From: Dictyoglomus sp. NZ13-RE01
Lineage (GTDB): Bacteria; Dictyoglomota; Dictyoglomia; Dictyoglomales; Dictyoglomaceae
Assembly (NCBI GenBank): GCA_002878375.1
Contig: NIRF01000004.1
Span: forward strand, 72,534 to 136,533
Length of the DNA stretch: 64,000 nucleotides
Direction: 5' to 3'
Positions 45,998 through 54,698 of the stretch are shown here, piece by piece. The stretch's first letter is position 1. Every line of letters begins with the position of its first letter. The position numbers and the translations under genes were made by a program. Under the pieces are notes generated by a model. The model was not told the origin of the DNA, did no database searches, and saw nothing but the letters and a program-made list of their open reading frames with translations.

Positions 45998-46504
45998 TTA
46001 CCTCCCTCTATACATTTTGCTTAACTCATAATATAAACTTACATTTCTCTTTATATCTTCAAGCTCTTCTTCTCTAACTTGACGCACTACAGCCCCAGGA
46101 ACCCCTAAAACTAAAGAATTCTTAGGAATTTTTTTGCCTTGTGGAACCAATGCTCCTGCTCCAATAATGCATCCATCCTCGATCTCTGCACCATCTAAAA
46201 TAACTGCCCTCATTCCAATCAAACAATTATTACCAATCTTACACCCATGGAGAACTGCTGAGTGTCCTACAACAACACCTTCTCCCACTTCCACTGGATA
46301 ACCCTTATCTACATGGATAATGACTCCCTCTTGAATGTTTGTAAAGGCACGAATATGGATTTTATCTAAATCTCCTCTCAAAACTGCAAAAGACCAAACA
46401 CTTACCCCCTTTTCTAAGATAACCTCACCTATAATAACGGATTCCTCTGAAATATACGTGTCTTCAGAGATTATAGGTTTTTTACCATTAAATTCCTTTA
46501 TCAC
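45998..46504 (-). CDS. Gamma-class carbonic anhydrase-like protein
   Basis: Left-handed beta-helix hexapeptide-repeat protein of 168 residues, GTG start with AAGGAG upstream. It has the N-terminal SVWSFAVLRGD block shared by gamma carbonic anhydrases, and the three likely metal His residues in IIHVD and GHSAVLHG. The long acidic loop of the Cam subtype is absent, as in the CamH/YrdA/PaaY subgroup, so activity is uncertain. First gene of the operon with the aminotransferase, serA and cobO. A terminator-like hairpin and short leader ORF precede it. Confidence 0.92.
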   Translation of the reverse strand: MIKEFNGKKPIISEDTYISEESVIIGEVILEKGVSVWSFAVLRGDLDKIHIRAFTNIQEGVIIHVDKGYPVEVGEGVVVGHSAVLHGCKIGNNCLIGMRAVILDGAEIEDGCIIGAGALVPQGKKIPKNSLVLGVPGAVVRQVREEELEDIKRNVSLYYELSKMYRGR

Positions 46505-46524
46505 TAAATTTCCGCTCCTTCCCT

Positions 46525-46568
46525 AAAAAAATAAAGGGGACTACACCTTATATAAGGCTAATCCCTTT
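46525..46568 (-). terminator. Leader terminator/attenuator of the serine operon
   Basis: On the minus strand an imperfect hairpin (outer AAAGGG / CCCTTT, inner palindrome CCTTATATAAGG) is followed by TTTTTTT, directly before the ribosome site of the gamma carbonic anhydrase gene. No upstream minus-strand gene needs a terminator here, so it probably acts within the leader. Confidence 0.65.
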
Positions 46569-46575
46569 TCTCCAT
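46558..46575 (-). CDS. Possible leader peptide MEKRD
   Basis: Five-codon ORF with AAGAGGA 8 nt before its ATG. Its last codons and TAG overlap the left arm of the leader hairpin, so a ribosome on it would hinder hairpin formation. No repeated regulatory codons. Confidence 0.4.
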   Translation of the reverse strand: MEKRD

Positions 46576-46603
46576 TGAAAAATTCCTCTTAAGACTATAT
46601 TCT
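46575..46603 (+). promoter_or_regulatory. Probable fabI promoter
   Basis: TTGAAA (46575-46580), 17-nt spacer, TATTCT (46598-46603). Its -10 overlaps that of the divergent serine operon promoter. Confidence 0.5.
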
Positions 46604-46627
46604 ATATAAATAATAGATAGCTTGCAA
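46599..46627 (-). promoter_or_regulatory. Promoter of the gamma-CA/serA operon
   Basis: Minus-strand TTGCAA (46627-46622), 17-nt spacer, TAGAAT (46604-46599), starting transcription near 46592, just ahead of the leader ORF. Confidence 0.6.
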
Positions 46628-46667
46628 TATTTTAATAAAAATTTAACATCTAAGAAGGAGGTTTAAT

Positions 46668-47432
46668 ATGTTAGAGAATAAGAAAATAGCTATTTTTAAC
46701 GTGGCAAACAAAAAAAGTATAGCTTGGGCTATTGCTCAATCTGTTTTAAATTTTGGTGGAGAAGTCATCATTGGCTATCAAAATGAAAGATTCAAGGAAA
46801 ATGTTGAAGAATTAATAAAAGATCTTCCTAAAAAGCCTTTCATTGTAGAATGTGATGTATCCGATGATAAAAATATAGAAAAAACTGTAGAGGAAATTGA
46901 AAAAAATGTTGGAAACATTGATGGTTTAGTACATTCAATTGCTTTTGCTCCCACAGAGGCTCTTAGATCACCTTTTATTGAGACATCAAGAGAAGCTTTT
47001 AAAGTAGCCATGGAAATCAGTGTTTATTCTTTTATCGCCATGTGCAGAGCCTTTAAAAGAATTATGAACCCATCCAGCAGTATAATCACATTAACCTATT
47101 ATGGTGCTGAAAAGGTTATACCTAATTATAATATTATGGGTGTTGCAAAATCCGCCTTAGAATCCTCAGTAAGATATTTAGCCTATGAACTTGGAGAAAG
47201 TAATATAAGAGTAAATGCCATTTCAGCTGGTCCATTAAATACATTGGCCGCAAGAGGAATCTCAAGATTTACAGATATATTAGAGTATTATAAAGAAAGA
47301 GCGCCTTTAAAAAGAAATATAGAACATATTGAAGTTGGAAACACAGCAAGTTTTCTCTTAAGTGATCTTTCTTCAGGTATTACTGGAGAAATCATATATG
47401 TAGATGCAGGTTACAATATTATGGGCGTTTAG
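46668..47432 (+). CDS. fabI: Enoyl-[acyl-carrier-protein] reductase (FabI)
   Basis: Last reductive step of type II fatty acid synthesis. Short-chain dehydrogenase-like fold of 254 residues. The N-terminal nucleotide site reads FNVANKKSIAWAIAQ (typical FabI GVANxxSIAWGIA, with F/N replacing the usual Gly), SIAF follows in the VHSIAF strand, and the catalytic Tyr-x6-Lys is in NYNIMGVAKSALE. GGAGG precedes the ATG. It is alone on its strand. Its stop interlocks with that of the convergent FIST-GGDEF gene (TTAG), leaving no room for a separate terminator. Confidence 0.93.
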   Translation: MLENKKIAIFNVANKKSIAWAIAQSVLNFGGEVIIGYQNERFKENVEELIKDLPKKPFIVECDVSDDKNIEKTVEEIEKNVGNIDGLVHSIAFAPTEALRSPFIETSREAFKVAMEISVYSFIAMCRAFKRIMNPSSSIITLTYYGAEKVIPNYNIMGVAKSALESSVRYLAYELGESNIRVNAISAGPLNTLAARGISRFTDILEYYKERAPLKRNIEHIEVGNTASFLLSDLSSGITGEIIYVDAGYNIMGV

Positions 47433-49441
47433 ATTTTCTTTGTTTTCTTTTCTTTGTACATTCTTTTATCTGCAATATTAAGCAGTTCATCTAAAGATAT
47501 TGGTTTTTCGGGATTATAGAGTGAAAAACCAATACTGAAAGAGATTTGATAGGGCTTTTTACTTTCAGTATTGTATTTACTTATATTTTCATATAAGCGG
47601 GTAATAATTTTCTCGTATGCTCCTGGATTTATATCAAAACATAGGACTACAAATTCATCGCCTCCAATTCTACCAATAATATCACTTTCCCTAAAGGTCT
47701 TCTTTAAAATATTAGCAAAATCTATTATATACAAGTCTCCCTCTTTATGTCCAAAATTATCATTTATCCATTTCAAATTATCGATGTCTATATAGATAAG
47801 AAGAACTGTTCTATTTAGACGAGAGGCTAATTTAAGTTGCCTTTCTGCAAAAGAATAGAATCCTCTCCTATTGTATAGCCCTGTTAATTCATCTGTATAA
47901 ATGAGATCCTTTAATCTTTCCTCATCCATCCTTAAAATCTTTGCCTTTTCATACTCTCTTAGTAGCTCTTCTATTTTCTTTGCAAAAATTGTATAAATTT
48001 TCTTTTCCTTCCTATTTATTGGGTATTTTTGTTCCACAAAAAATACACCTATATCTCCCTCTCCCAAAGCATATTTAAATTGAAAACTGTTTTCCTCTCT
48101 CATTCTTTCCAAGACTTCCTCCACCCTCCAAAATCCCCATGAAGAAGCAAGTTTAAAATTGTTCCCATTTCTCAAAAGTAAGGCAAAATATTTAATATCA
48201 AAAAATCTTGAAACCTTTTCGTTGATTTCCCAAAATAGGTCTTCTTCATTTTCTGGAAGATCAAAAGAAGAAATTTCATGAAGTATAGAAAGCTCTGCTA
48301 ATACTGAATATTGTTTTTCCCCTTTTTCCTCCTTTTTTAAAATACCATCACAAAGCACAGTAAAGGTTTTATTGTGGAATATAGGAACCTTTTGGAAACC
48401 TAATATCTCTCCATAAGTTAATGCACCAATACTTGGAATCTCTGATATATACTCTTTAAAAGCCCTAATTTCCTTAGAAAAATCTTCATCTAAATAAAAT
48501 TTTCTGGAAATACAATCAAAAATCATTGAAAAACTTACGTTTTCAATATTCTCCAAAACCTTAGCCCCAACATTTTTTGCTGAGTTTATAAGATCTTCTT
48601 TTGTTCCATGCATTATATATCCAACTGCATTTTTCGGAATTTTTGAAAAAAATATGATACTATCCTTTTTTCCTGTTCCTATAGGGTCTCTTATGAGATA
48701 TGAACCAGAAACATTGGGAAAACCTAAAGGATTTTCAGTACTTACATTAGCAAAATCTTCATCTTTAAAATCTCCAATCCTTTCTTTATAAGTTATCCTT
48801 GCAGGCTTTCCATCAAGCTCTATTACTTCTTTATCTCTGCTTTTAGTTATAATTAAAGGGTCTCCTATAGGTTTCCAACCATGTTCTAAAAGTACATTAA
48901 ACTCTTTATCTAAAACAGCTAAAAAAACGCCTCTTCTTGAAATACCTTTATCTGTAAATCCATCACACCCCTCCGCTATACCGCCTCCAACATACACAAA
49001 GTTAGGTCCTAAAACATTATACAAACCATTAAGAAGATATTGTGGCTCAATTTCTGTAGGATGTAGAAAGATAAAAATTGTTCCCCTCTTTATTCCTGTA
49101 CTTTTAATTTTATTTCCTAAGTCTACCCCTAAAGAGAAGTCATCTAAATTCTTCTTTTCTCCCATAAAGGTTTCTACAAAAAGATCTTCGTATGAAAAAT
49201 TAACTATTCCAATAGCTCTTTCATAAGATCTATCTTCTATAATTACTTCTTCACTACAAAAGCCAATAAATTTAGAATCAGGAGCATGATCCTTAATATT
49301 CTTTATGACCTCAAGTGTTGCATAATTTTTTGTTAAAAAAGCAATAATAAGCTTTGATGAAGAAAATGGTATAGATTTTCTTAAAGCTTCTTTACTGGCA
49401 GTTATAGCATCTTCTTGAAGAGAAAATCCTATATTAACCAT
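47429..49441 (-). CDS. FIST sensor domain protein with GGDEF diguanylate cyclase domain
   Basis: 670-residue soluble signalling protein. FIST N-terminal domain (about 1-200; DHAPDSKFIGFCSEEVI, VYVGGGIAEGCDG) and FIST C domain (about 210-375), a family proposed to bind small ligands such as amino acids; a GAF-like linker (about 385-490); then GGDEF (about 510-670; ELTGLYNRRGFYSFAE, GRIGGDEFVVLCFD). The GGDEF motif is intact, so c-di-GMP synthesis is plausible. No EAL domain and no membrane helix. The start is uncertain in this region because it overlaps the reading frame of the divergent GTPase gene's upstream extension. Confidence 0.9.
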   Translation of the reverse strand: MVNIGFSLQEDAITASKEALRKSIPFSSSKLIIAFLTKNYATLEVIKNIKDHAPDSKFIGFCSEEVIIEDRSYERAIGIVNFSYEDLFVETFMGEKKNLDDFSLGVDLGNKIKSTGIKRGTIFIFLHPTEIEPQYLLNGLYNVLGPNFVYVGGGIAEGCDGFTDKGISRRGVFLAVLDKEFNVLLEHGWKPIGDPLIITKSRDKEVIELDGKPARITYKERIGDFKDEDFANVSTENPLGFPNVSGSYLIRDPIGTGKKDSIIFFSKIPKNAVGYIMHGTKEDLINSAKNVGAKVLENIENVSFSMIFDCISRKFYLDEDFSKEIRAFKEYISEIPSIGALTYGEILGFQKVPIFHNKTFTVLCDGILKKEEKGEKQYSVLAELSILHEISSFDLPENEEDLFWEINEKVSRFFDIKYFALLLRNGNNFKLASSWGFWRVEEVLERMREENSFQFKYALGEGDIGVFFVEQKYPINRKEKKIYTIFAKKIEELLREYEKAKILRMDEERLKDLIYTDELTGLYNRRGFYSFAERQLKLASRLNRTVLLIYIDIDNLKWINDNFGHKEGDLYIIDFANILKKTFRESDIIGRIGGDEFVVLCFDINPGAYEKIITRLYENISKYNTESKKPYQISFSIGFSLYNPEKPISLDELLNIADKRMYKEKKTKKI

Positions 49442-49487
49442 CTTCTATATCACCCTTTTTTCTATGATATGATAAATAATTATAACC

Positions 49488-49516
49488 TTGAAAAAGAAAA
49501 ATTAAAATATTATTAT
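49488..49516 (+). promoter_or_regulatory. Promoter of the TGS GTPase-sfsA pair
   Basis: TTGAAA (49488-49493), 17-nt spacer, TATTAT (49511-49516). Transcription would start about 15 nt before the ATG at 49538. Confidence 0.55.
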
Positions 49517-49537
49517 AAGAATCAGAGTATTGAAACT

Positions 49538-50515
49538 ATGCCAGCTAATTTAACCCCTCAATATTTAGAAGCTGAAAAAAGATACAGAGAAGCTAAAACC
49601 CTGGAAGATAAGATCCAGGCACTAAAGGAGATGCTTGCCCTCCTACCAAAACACAAAGGAACAGATAAGATGAAGGCGGAATTAAGGAGAAAATTATCTG
49701 AACTTTTAGAGGAATACGAAAAACATCCCAAAAGAGGAGGAAAAGGCTATGACTACTATATTGAAAAAGAAGGGGCTGGGCAGGTTGTCCTTATAGGACC
49801 ACCAAACTCTGGTAAATCAACATTATTTAAAAATCTAACAGGCGTACAAACATTAATTGCGGATTATCCATTTAGTACCATTAGTCCCACTGTTGGTATG
49901 TTACCTTACGAAAACATCAACATCCAGTTAGTAGACCTTCCGCCCCTATGGGAAAATTCTGAAAATTGGGTTTTTAATATTATAAAAAACGCAGATCTTT
50001 CACTGATAGTACTAAATATTGAAGAAGATATATTGGAAAGTTATGAGAGCTTGAAAAGATTGGTTGAAGGTAAGAAGATCAAACTTGTAAAAAAGGTTAT
50101 AGACAAAGACCCTTATTCACCTATAAAAGAAGTCAAGGGAATTATCTTAATTAACAAGATTGACCTAATCTATCCTATGGAGCCAGAAGAAATAGAATTA
50201 CTAAAGGAAGAGCTCAACTGTTATGTAGTTTCAGCCCAAAATGGTATAAACTTGGAAAATTTAAAGAAAATAATTTTTGAAGAATTAGAGATTGTAAGAG
50301 TCTATACAAAAAGGCCAGGATATCCGCCAAACTTAGATAAGCCCTTCATCTTACCTAAGGGAAGCACTGTATTAGATGTAGCGGAAATGATCCATAAAGA
50401 TCTTGCCAAAAATTTAAGATATGCTCGCCTATTCACTAAGGATGGAAGTGTTAAAGGTATTTTTGTTGAGAAAAATTATCAAGTAAAAGATGAGGACATT
50501 TTGGAAATTCATTAA
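49538..50515 (+). CDS. OBG/DRG-type GTPase with C-terminal TGS domain
   Basis: 325-residue GTP-binding protein. The ATG at 49538 follows a promoter by about 20 nt; the longer frame runs into the divergent gene. An N-terminal helical part (MPANLTPQYLEAEKRY...), G1 GPPNSGKST (about residue 88), a switch-II motif DLPP where DxxG is usual, G4 NKID and a C-terminal TGS domain (about 265-325). This layout matches the bacterial DRG/Obg-like group linked to ribosome function. No clear Shine-Dalgarno. It overlaps none of its neighbours; sfsA starts at the base after its stop. Confidence 0.88.
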   Translation: MPANLTPQYLEAEKRYREAKTLEDKIQALKEMLALLPKHKGTDKMKAELRRKLSELLEEYEKHPKRGGKGYDYYIEKEGAGQVVLIGPPNSGKSTLFKNLTGVQTLIADYPFSTISPTVGMLPYENINIQLVDLPPLWENSENWVFNIIKNADLSLIVLNIEEDILESYESLKRLVEGKKIKLVKKVIDKDPYSPIKEVKGIILINKIDLIYPMEPEEIELLKEELNCYVVSAQNGINLENLKKIIFEELEIVRVYTKRPGYPPNLDKPFILPKGSTVLDVAEMIHKDLAKNLRYARLFTKDGSVKGIFVEKNYQVKDEDILEIH

Positions 50516-51172
50516 ATGAGATTTGAGAAATTAGAAGAAGCTCAAATAATAAACAGAGAGAGAAGATTTAAACTATTCATACGTTATAAAAATGAAGATG
50601 TTCTTGCCTATCTTCCAAATCCAGGAAGGTTAGAAAATATTATTTTACCCGGAGCACCAGTCCTCATCAGAGAGTGCAATAATCATAAAAGAAAAACAAA
50701 ATATGAAGCAGTTTTAGGCTTTGAAGACAGCAAATTAGTTTCCTTAAATGCATCCTTAGCCAACAAAATTTTTTTAGAAAATATCTACAGATTTCCTATA
50801 AAAGTGAAAGATCTTAAAAGAGAATTTAGATTTGGTAGGAGTAGATTTGACTTCTTAATAAATGAAAGAATATTAGTAGAAGTAAAGTCTGTAACTTTGG
50901 TAAAAAATGGCATAGGTCTGTTTCCTGATGCACCCACAGAAAGAGGAGCAAAACACATGCAAGAAATGCAAAACTGGACCTTTGAAAAATGGGTAGTCTT
51001 TGTTGTTCAAAGAAGTGATGCAAAATTAGTTAAGCCCAATAGAGAATTAGACTTAGACTTTTATAATGCCATTCGTGCTCTGAAGGAAAATGGAGGAGCC
51101 TTTTTTGCCTTTACTTGTAATGTTACCTATAGCGAAATAACTTTTAAAGAATTTATAAACGTAGAAGTATGA
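50516..51172 (+). CDS. sfsA: SfsA family protein (sugar fermentation stimulation homologue)
   Basis: 218-residue protein of the SfsA family, whose fold combines an OB domain and a nuclease-like domain; function unclear, with DNA binding suggested in E. coli. Typical blocks: LPNPGRLENIILPG, EFRFGRSRFDFLI, ILVEVKSVTL and FPDAPTERGAKHM (conserved in the family). It begins directly at the base after the TGS GTPase stop, so translation is probably coupled. It ends 1 nt from the convergent esterase gene. Confidence 0.93.
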   Translation: MRFEKLEEAQIINRERRFKLFIRYKNEDVLAYLPNPGRLENIILPGAPVLIRECNNHKRKTKYEAVLGFEDSKLVSLNASLANKIFLENIYRFPIKVKDLKREFRFGRSRFDFLINERILVEVKSVTLVKNGIGLFPDAPTERGAKHMQEMQNWTFEKWVVFVVQRSDAKLVKPNRELDLDFYNAIRALKENGGAFFAFTCNVTYSEITFKEFINVEV

Positions 51173-51173
51173 A

Positions 51174-52205
51174 CTAAATACTGAATAGCTCCCTCTTCAA
51201 AAAATCAAAAGACTTTCTGCCACTAATCTCATGTCTTCCCTCAAATATATCTGTATCAAACTTTTCTTCCGCCTTTAAAAATTTATATACCTCTCTTACC
51301 TTCTCAATAGCATATATAGTTGAAGATATAGGGAAAATATCATCTTTTGTCCCATGCTCCACAAGAAAAGGTCTTGGAGCAATTAAAGAGGCAACATCAT
51401 ACATTTCTGCATATTTTAAAATATTTGGCACATAATTACACTCACAATGAGAAATTGATAAAATACTATCTTTAAAAGTATTTAAATATCCACTAATAAC
51501 AACCGCCTTTATTCTATCATCCAATGCAGAAGAAAAAAGAGCTGTAGTTGCCCCACCAGAAATTCCCATAATGCCTATTGCATCTCTCCTAACCTCTTCT
51601 CTTGTTCCCAAATAATCAATACTTCTCATTACATCCCAAACCCTAAAACCAAGAAGAGTCTTACCAAGAAGTAATGCCCAAAAAGCTAATTTTCTACAAG
51701 AAGACTTGTGTTTTCCTATTTTGATAGCTTCTAACTCTCTTCTCTCTCCAAAGCCCAATTGTTCAATAGCAAAGGTTACAAAACCCTTTTTAACTAAAGA
51801 AATGCCAAAATCTTTTTGATAACCGTCTACCACATGTCTTTCTGTTCCATCCTCCCAAATTCCTACTATATCATCCTTTCCATAACCATGACCATGAAGA
51901 GCTATCACCGCAGGTAATGGCTTAGATATATTCTTAGGAATCAACAAATAACCTATTACACTCAAGTTTTTTGTACTATTAAATATTACCTTCTCTCTAA
52001 TATAATCCTCAAATTCCTTTTTCTCTACAACTTCTCCCTCTAAGGGGACTTTTTCTAAAGGTAGTCCCAATAGTTCAAGTAATTTCTCCCTTAAATTCTT
52101 TCTCCAGTATTCCCAATCTTCAAAACTCTTTGCATTAAACTCATAAATTCTCTTTTGTTCATGGTACAAATTCTCAAAATAATACATAGGATCAAAGTTT
52201 CTCAT
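51174..52205 (-). CDS. Alpha/beta hydrolase, acetyl xylan esterase-like
   Basis: 343-residue hydrolase without signal peptide. The ATG at 52205 is preceded by GGAGG at 5 nt. HGHGYGKDD forms the oxyanion region, the nucleophile Ser lies in GISGGATTAL (about residue 212), Asp in EHGTKDDIFP and His in EGRHEISG. The long N-terminal region and GHGYGKDD resemble the dienelactone-hydrolase/acetyl xylan esterase group of carbohydrate-deacetylating enzymes. Substrate not determinable. It stands alone, 110 nt after the kinase gene and beyond that gene's terminator. Confidence 0.8.
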   Translation of the reverse strand: MRNFDPMYYFENLYHEQKRIYEFNAKSFEDWEYWRKNLREKLLELLGLPLEKVPLEGEVVEKKEFEDYIREKVIFNSTKNLSVIGYLLIPKNISKPLPAVIALHGHGYGKDDIVGIWEDGTERHVVDGYQKDFGISLVKKGFVTFAIEQLGFGERRELEAIKIGKHKSSCRKLAFWALLLGKTLLGFRVWDVMRSIDYLGTREEVRRDAIGIMGISGGATTALFSSALDDRIKAVVISGYLNTFKDSILSISHCECNYVPNILKYAEMYDVASLIAPRPFLVEHGTKDDIFPISSTIYAIEKVREVYKFLKAEEKFDTDIFEGRHEISGRKSFDFLKRELFSI

Positions 52206-52286
52206 AATAGCCTCCAAAATCAAAAGGTATTGTATTTATTTTAAAACCATGTTAAAATTTTTCCAGAAGCATGGGGTAAAAAAAGG

Positions 52287-52316
52287 AAAAAAACCCTGGG
52301 AGTAACATCCCAGGGC
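52287..52316 (-). terminator. Intrinsic terminator of the GH4-kinase operon
   Basis: Minus-strand stem CCCTGGG / CCCAGGG with an 8-nt loop followed by a run of T residues, immediately after the kinase stop. Confidence 0.88.
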
Positions 52317-53297
52317 TCAAATATTTAAAGAGCTATTAAAATCGTAATCTTGTAATTTATTCCACTTTTCCCATGTAATAATTTTCCCATCCATTTCCCA
52401 CGCTAAAATTCCAGCCCCCAAAACAGGAGGAGCCTTTAAAACAGATACAATAGACTTTGGTGAAAAAATGTGAACTTTAGCAGATATGTACTCTTTCAAC
52501 CAATCTGCTCCTTTGAATAAACTACCCCCAAGAACTATAGGCGTCTCCTCCTTAAACAATTCCAGCTTACTCATTAAAGCATATATAGCTCTAACAGTCT
52601 CATCTACAATCTTTTCTCCAATCCCTATAGCAACTTTATCTCCATTCTCTATAGCCTTAAAGAGATATGGAGCAAACTCTAAGGCTTTTCTCCATTCTTC
52701 ATGATGGTAGTAGAGTCTTTTAGCAAGCTCATCAAAATTCTTAGCACCAAAAAATTCTAAAGCCATATCTTCAAGGATAGTTTTATCTCCTCTTCCATCA
52801 TATGATCTGAAAGCACAGTGTAACATCTCTTGAACAACACTGGATGCTCCTCCCCAATCCCCAAAAGCATAACCTTCCCCATAAAATCTAAAGCTTCTTC
52901 CATCCCTTCTTCTTCCATAACCGTTAGTACCAGAACCCATTATTATAATAATTCCCCAAAAGTCCTTACTTCCTGCTCTAAGAGCAATAGTTGCATCATT
53001 TTCTATACAGAATTCCTTAGCAATATTTAAAGATTTTATCTCTTTTTCAAGCATTTCAAAATCTTCAGGAAAATCCGCTCCTGCAAGTCCAAAACATGCC
53101 TTTTCAAAGCTTGTAATTCTTAAATCTCCTTTAGCACGTTCAATTGCTAAGAGCCAATTTTTCTTTGCCCCCTCCACACCAACAACCTCATAGTTTCCAG
53201 CTCCTGCCCTTCCAAGCCCAATAATATTTCCATCTTCATCTAAAATGATAGCATCAGTCTTGCTTCCACCCGCATCCACTCCCAGATAATACTTCAT
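52317..53297 (-). CDS. BadF/BadG-type sugar kinase, N-acetylglucosamine kinase-like
   Basis: 326-residue member of the BadF/BadG/BcrA/BcrD ATPase group within the ASKHA superfamily. GVDAGGSKTDAIILDEDG is the phosphate-1 motif, the adenosine region is PIVLGGSLFKG, and GSGTNGYGRRRDGRSFR with GGWG-like GDWGGA matches eukaryote-type GlcNAc kinases. GAGGTGG precedes the ATG. It lies 12 nt after a GH4 6-phospho-glycosidase gene, suggesting that it phosphorylates a glucosidic or amino-sugar substrate before or after cleavage (inference). Confidence 0.87.
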   Translation of the reverse strand: MKYYLGVDAGGSKTDAIILDEDGNIIGLGRAGAGNYEVVGVEGAKKNWLLAIERAKGDLRITSFEKACFGLAGADFPEDFEMLEKEIKSLNIAKEFCIENDATIALRAGSKDFWGIIIIMGSGTNGYGRRRDGRSFRFYGEGYAFGDWGGASSVVQEMLHCAFRSYDGRGDKTILEDMALEFFGAKNFDELAKRLYYHHEEWRKALEFAPYLFKAIENGDKVAIGIGEKIVDETVRAIYALMSKLELFKEETPIVLGGSLFKGADWLKEYISAKVHIFSPKSIVSVLKAPPVLGAGILAWEMDGKIITWEKWNKLQDYDFNSSLNI

Positions 53298-53309
53298 TTT
53301 TCCACCTCA

Positions 53310-54560
53310 CTAAGATAACTTGGGAAAATAATCTTTATTTTCTTCTATCAATCTTTTTAAAACCTTCTCTGCTAAAGAAAGAGAGGAGATTAATGGATGT
53401 TGAGCAAGAGCCCATAACGCCTTTTTAAAAGAGCCTTCAACAGCGGATTCAATAGTTAATTCTTCGTAGGTTTTAACTGCTTGAATAATACCCCTTACTT
53501 CTTTAGGCAAATTACCTATAACATACCTTTGAATCCTTTCTCCTTCTATATAAACTGGAATTTCTACCACTACATTATGAGGAAGATCAAAAATTGCTCC
53601 CTCATTAACGATATTTACAATTTGAAAGCCCTTCCTAAGTCCAAGAAGATGAAAAATTAAGTTTACAGCAGATTTAGAGTATAAAGCTCCTCCTCTTTTT
53701 TCTAATTCCTTAGGCTTTTCATCTAAATTAGCATCTCTATAAAGCTTTAATAAATCTTCCTCAATTTTCATTACCTCTTCTGCCCTTTTAGGCTTACTCT
53801 TCATCTCCATAACCTTCTCTTCTCTAAAGTAGTAATATCTCAGATAATGATTGGGAAACATGTTTAAATAATCCAAAACTTTTCTTTCCTCTTCAAAAAG
53901 ATTTTCTTTAATCTTCTTAAATGCCTCTTCTGTTCTATCTTTTCCTTTTACATAAATCCTTCTTACAAAAGTCAGATGATTAAGTCCAAAATAATCCATA
54001 AACACATCATCCATTGAAACTCCAAAAAGCCTTGCAAATTGATTTTGGAAGTTTATAGCAACATTACATAATCCTAAAACTTTAGCCTTTGTATATTTTG
54101 ATATTGCTTCTGTAATTATACCTGAGGGATTAGCAAAATTTATTAACCAAGCGGATGGAGAAAGCTCTTCTATCTTTTTGGCAATATTTAGAGCTACAGG
54201 AATTGTTCTTAAAGCATTAGCAAAACCACCCACTCCTGTAGTTTCTTGCCCTAAGAGATTAAATTCCAATGGTATTGTTTCATCAAGTAATCTTGCTCTC
54301 TGTCCCCCAACCCTTATCTGGTTTATAACAAAGTCTGCATCTTCTATAGCCTGCTCTAAGTATGTAGTAGTTTTTATATTGATATTAGCTTTACTCTTTC
54401 TTGCCATTCTAACCAAAAAATTTGATACTACTTCTAATCTTTCCTCATTAATATCCATTAAATACAGATCAATAGGGTATATCTCAGAAGAAAGCTCTAT
54501 AAAACCCTCCATTAATTCGGGAGTGTATGTGCTTCCTCCTCCTATTACTGAGATTTTCAT
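53310..54560 (-). CDS. 6-phospho-beta-glucosidase (GH4)
   Basis: 416-residue GH4 enzyme needing NAD and Mn. Rossmann motif IGGGSTYTPELMEG, acidic MDINEERLE, QIRVGGQRARLLDE, and the metal/phosphate site GLCNVAINF. The CN-type motif marks GH4 enzymes acting on 6-phospho-glycosides, in contrast to the CHG-type GH4 at 23957. AAAGGAGG precedes the ATG. It is the first gene of an operon with the BadF-type kinase; a TTGT-N3-ACAA dyad lies in its promoter spacer. No PTS genes are visible, so the kinase may supply the phosphorylated substrate. Confidence 0.9.
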   Translation of the reverse strand: MKISVIGGGSTYTPELMEGFIELSSEIYPIDLYLMDINEERLEVVSNFLVRMARKSKANINIKTTTYLEQAIEDADFVINQIRVGGQRARLLDETIPLEFNLLGQETTGVGGFANALRTIPVALNIAKKIEELSPSAWLINFANPSGIITEAISKYTKAKVLGLCNVAINFQNQFARLFGVSMDDVFMDYFGLNHLTFVRRIYVKGKDRTEEAFKKIKENLFEEERKVLDYLNMFPNHYLRYYYFREEKVMEMKSKPKRAEEVMKIEEDLLKLYRDANLDEKPKELEKRGGALYSKSAVNLIFHLLGLRKGFQIVNIVNEGAIFDLPHNVVVEIPVYIEGERIQRYVIGNLPKEVRGIIQAVKTYEELTIESAVEGSFKKALWALAQHPLISSLSLAEKVLKRLIEENKDYFPKLS

Positions 54561-54584
54561 AAAAATATCCTCCTTTTTTTAAAT

Positions 54585-54613
54585 AATATAACACTTGTTA
54601 GACAAATTGTAAA
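54585..54613 (-). promoter_or_regulatory. Promoter and possible operator of the GH4-kinase operon
   Basis: Minus-strand TTTACA (54613-54608), 17-nt spacer, TATATT (54590-54585). Within the spacer lies the dyad TTGT-N3-ACAA (54595-54605), a likely repressor site. Confidence 0.6.
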
Positions 54614-54633
54614 GAAACCTAACAAAATATTTT

Positions 54634-54660
54634 TGCAACTTTTACCCATATAATTCCGTA
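54634..54660 (+). promoter_or_regulatory. Sigma-W-like ECF promoter of pspC
   Basis: TGCAAC (54634-54639), 17-nt spacer, CGTA (54657-54660), one mismatch from the Bacillus sigma-W consensus TGAAAC-N16/17-CGTA. No standard promoter fits better in this gap. Confidence 0.5.
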
Positions 54661-54698
54661 TTATATATGGAATAAAAAAGTAAAGGAGGACTGAAAGA

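Noticed and set aside
49415-49537. N-terminal extension of the TGS GTPase
   Set aside because: It runs across the divergent gene's start and the promoter at 49488-49516.
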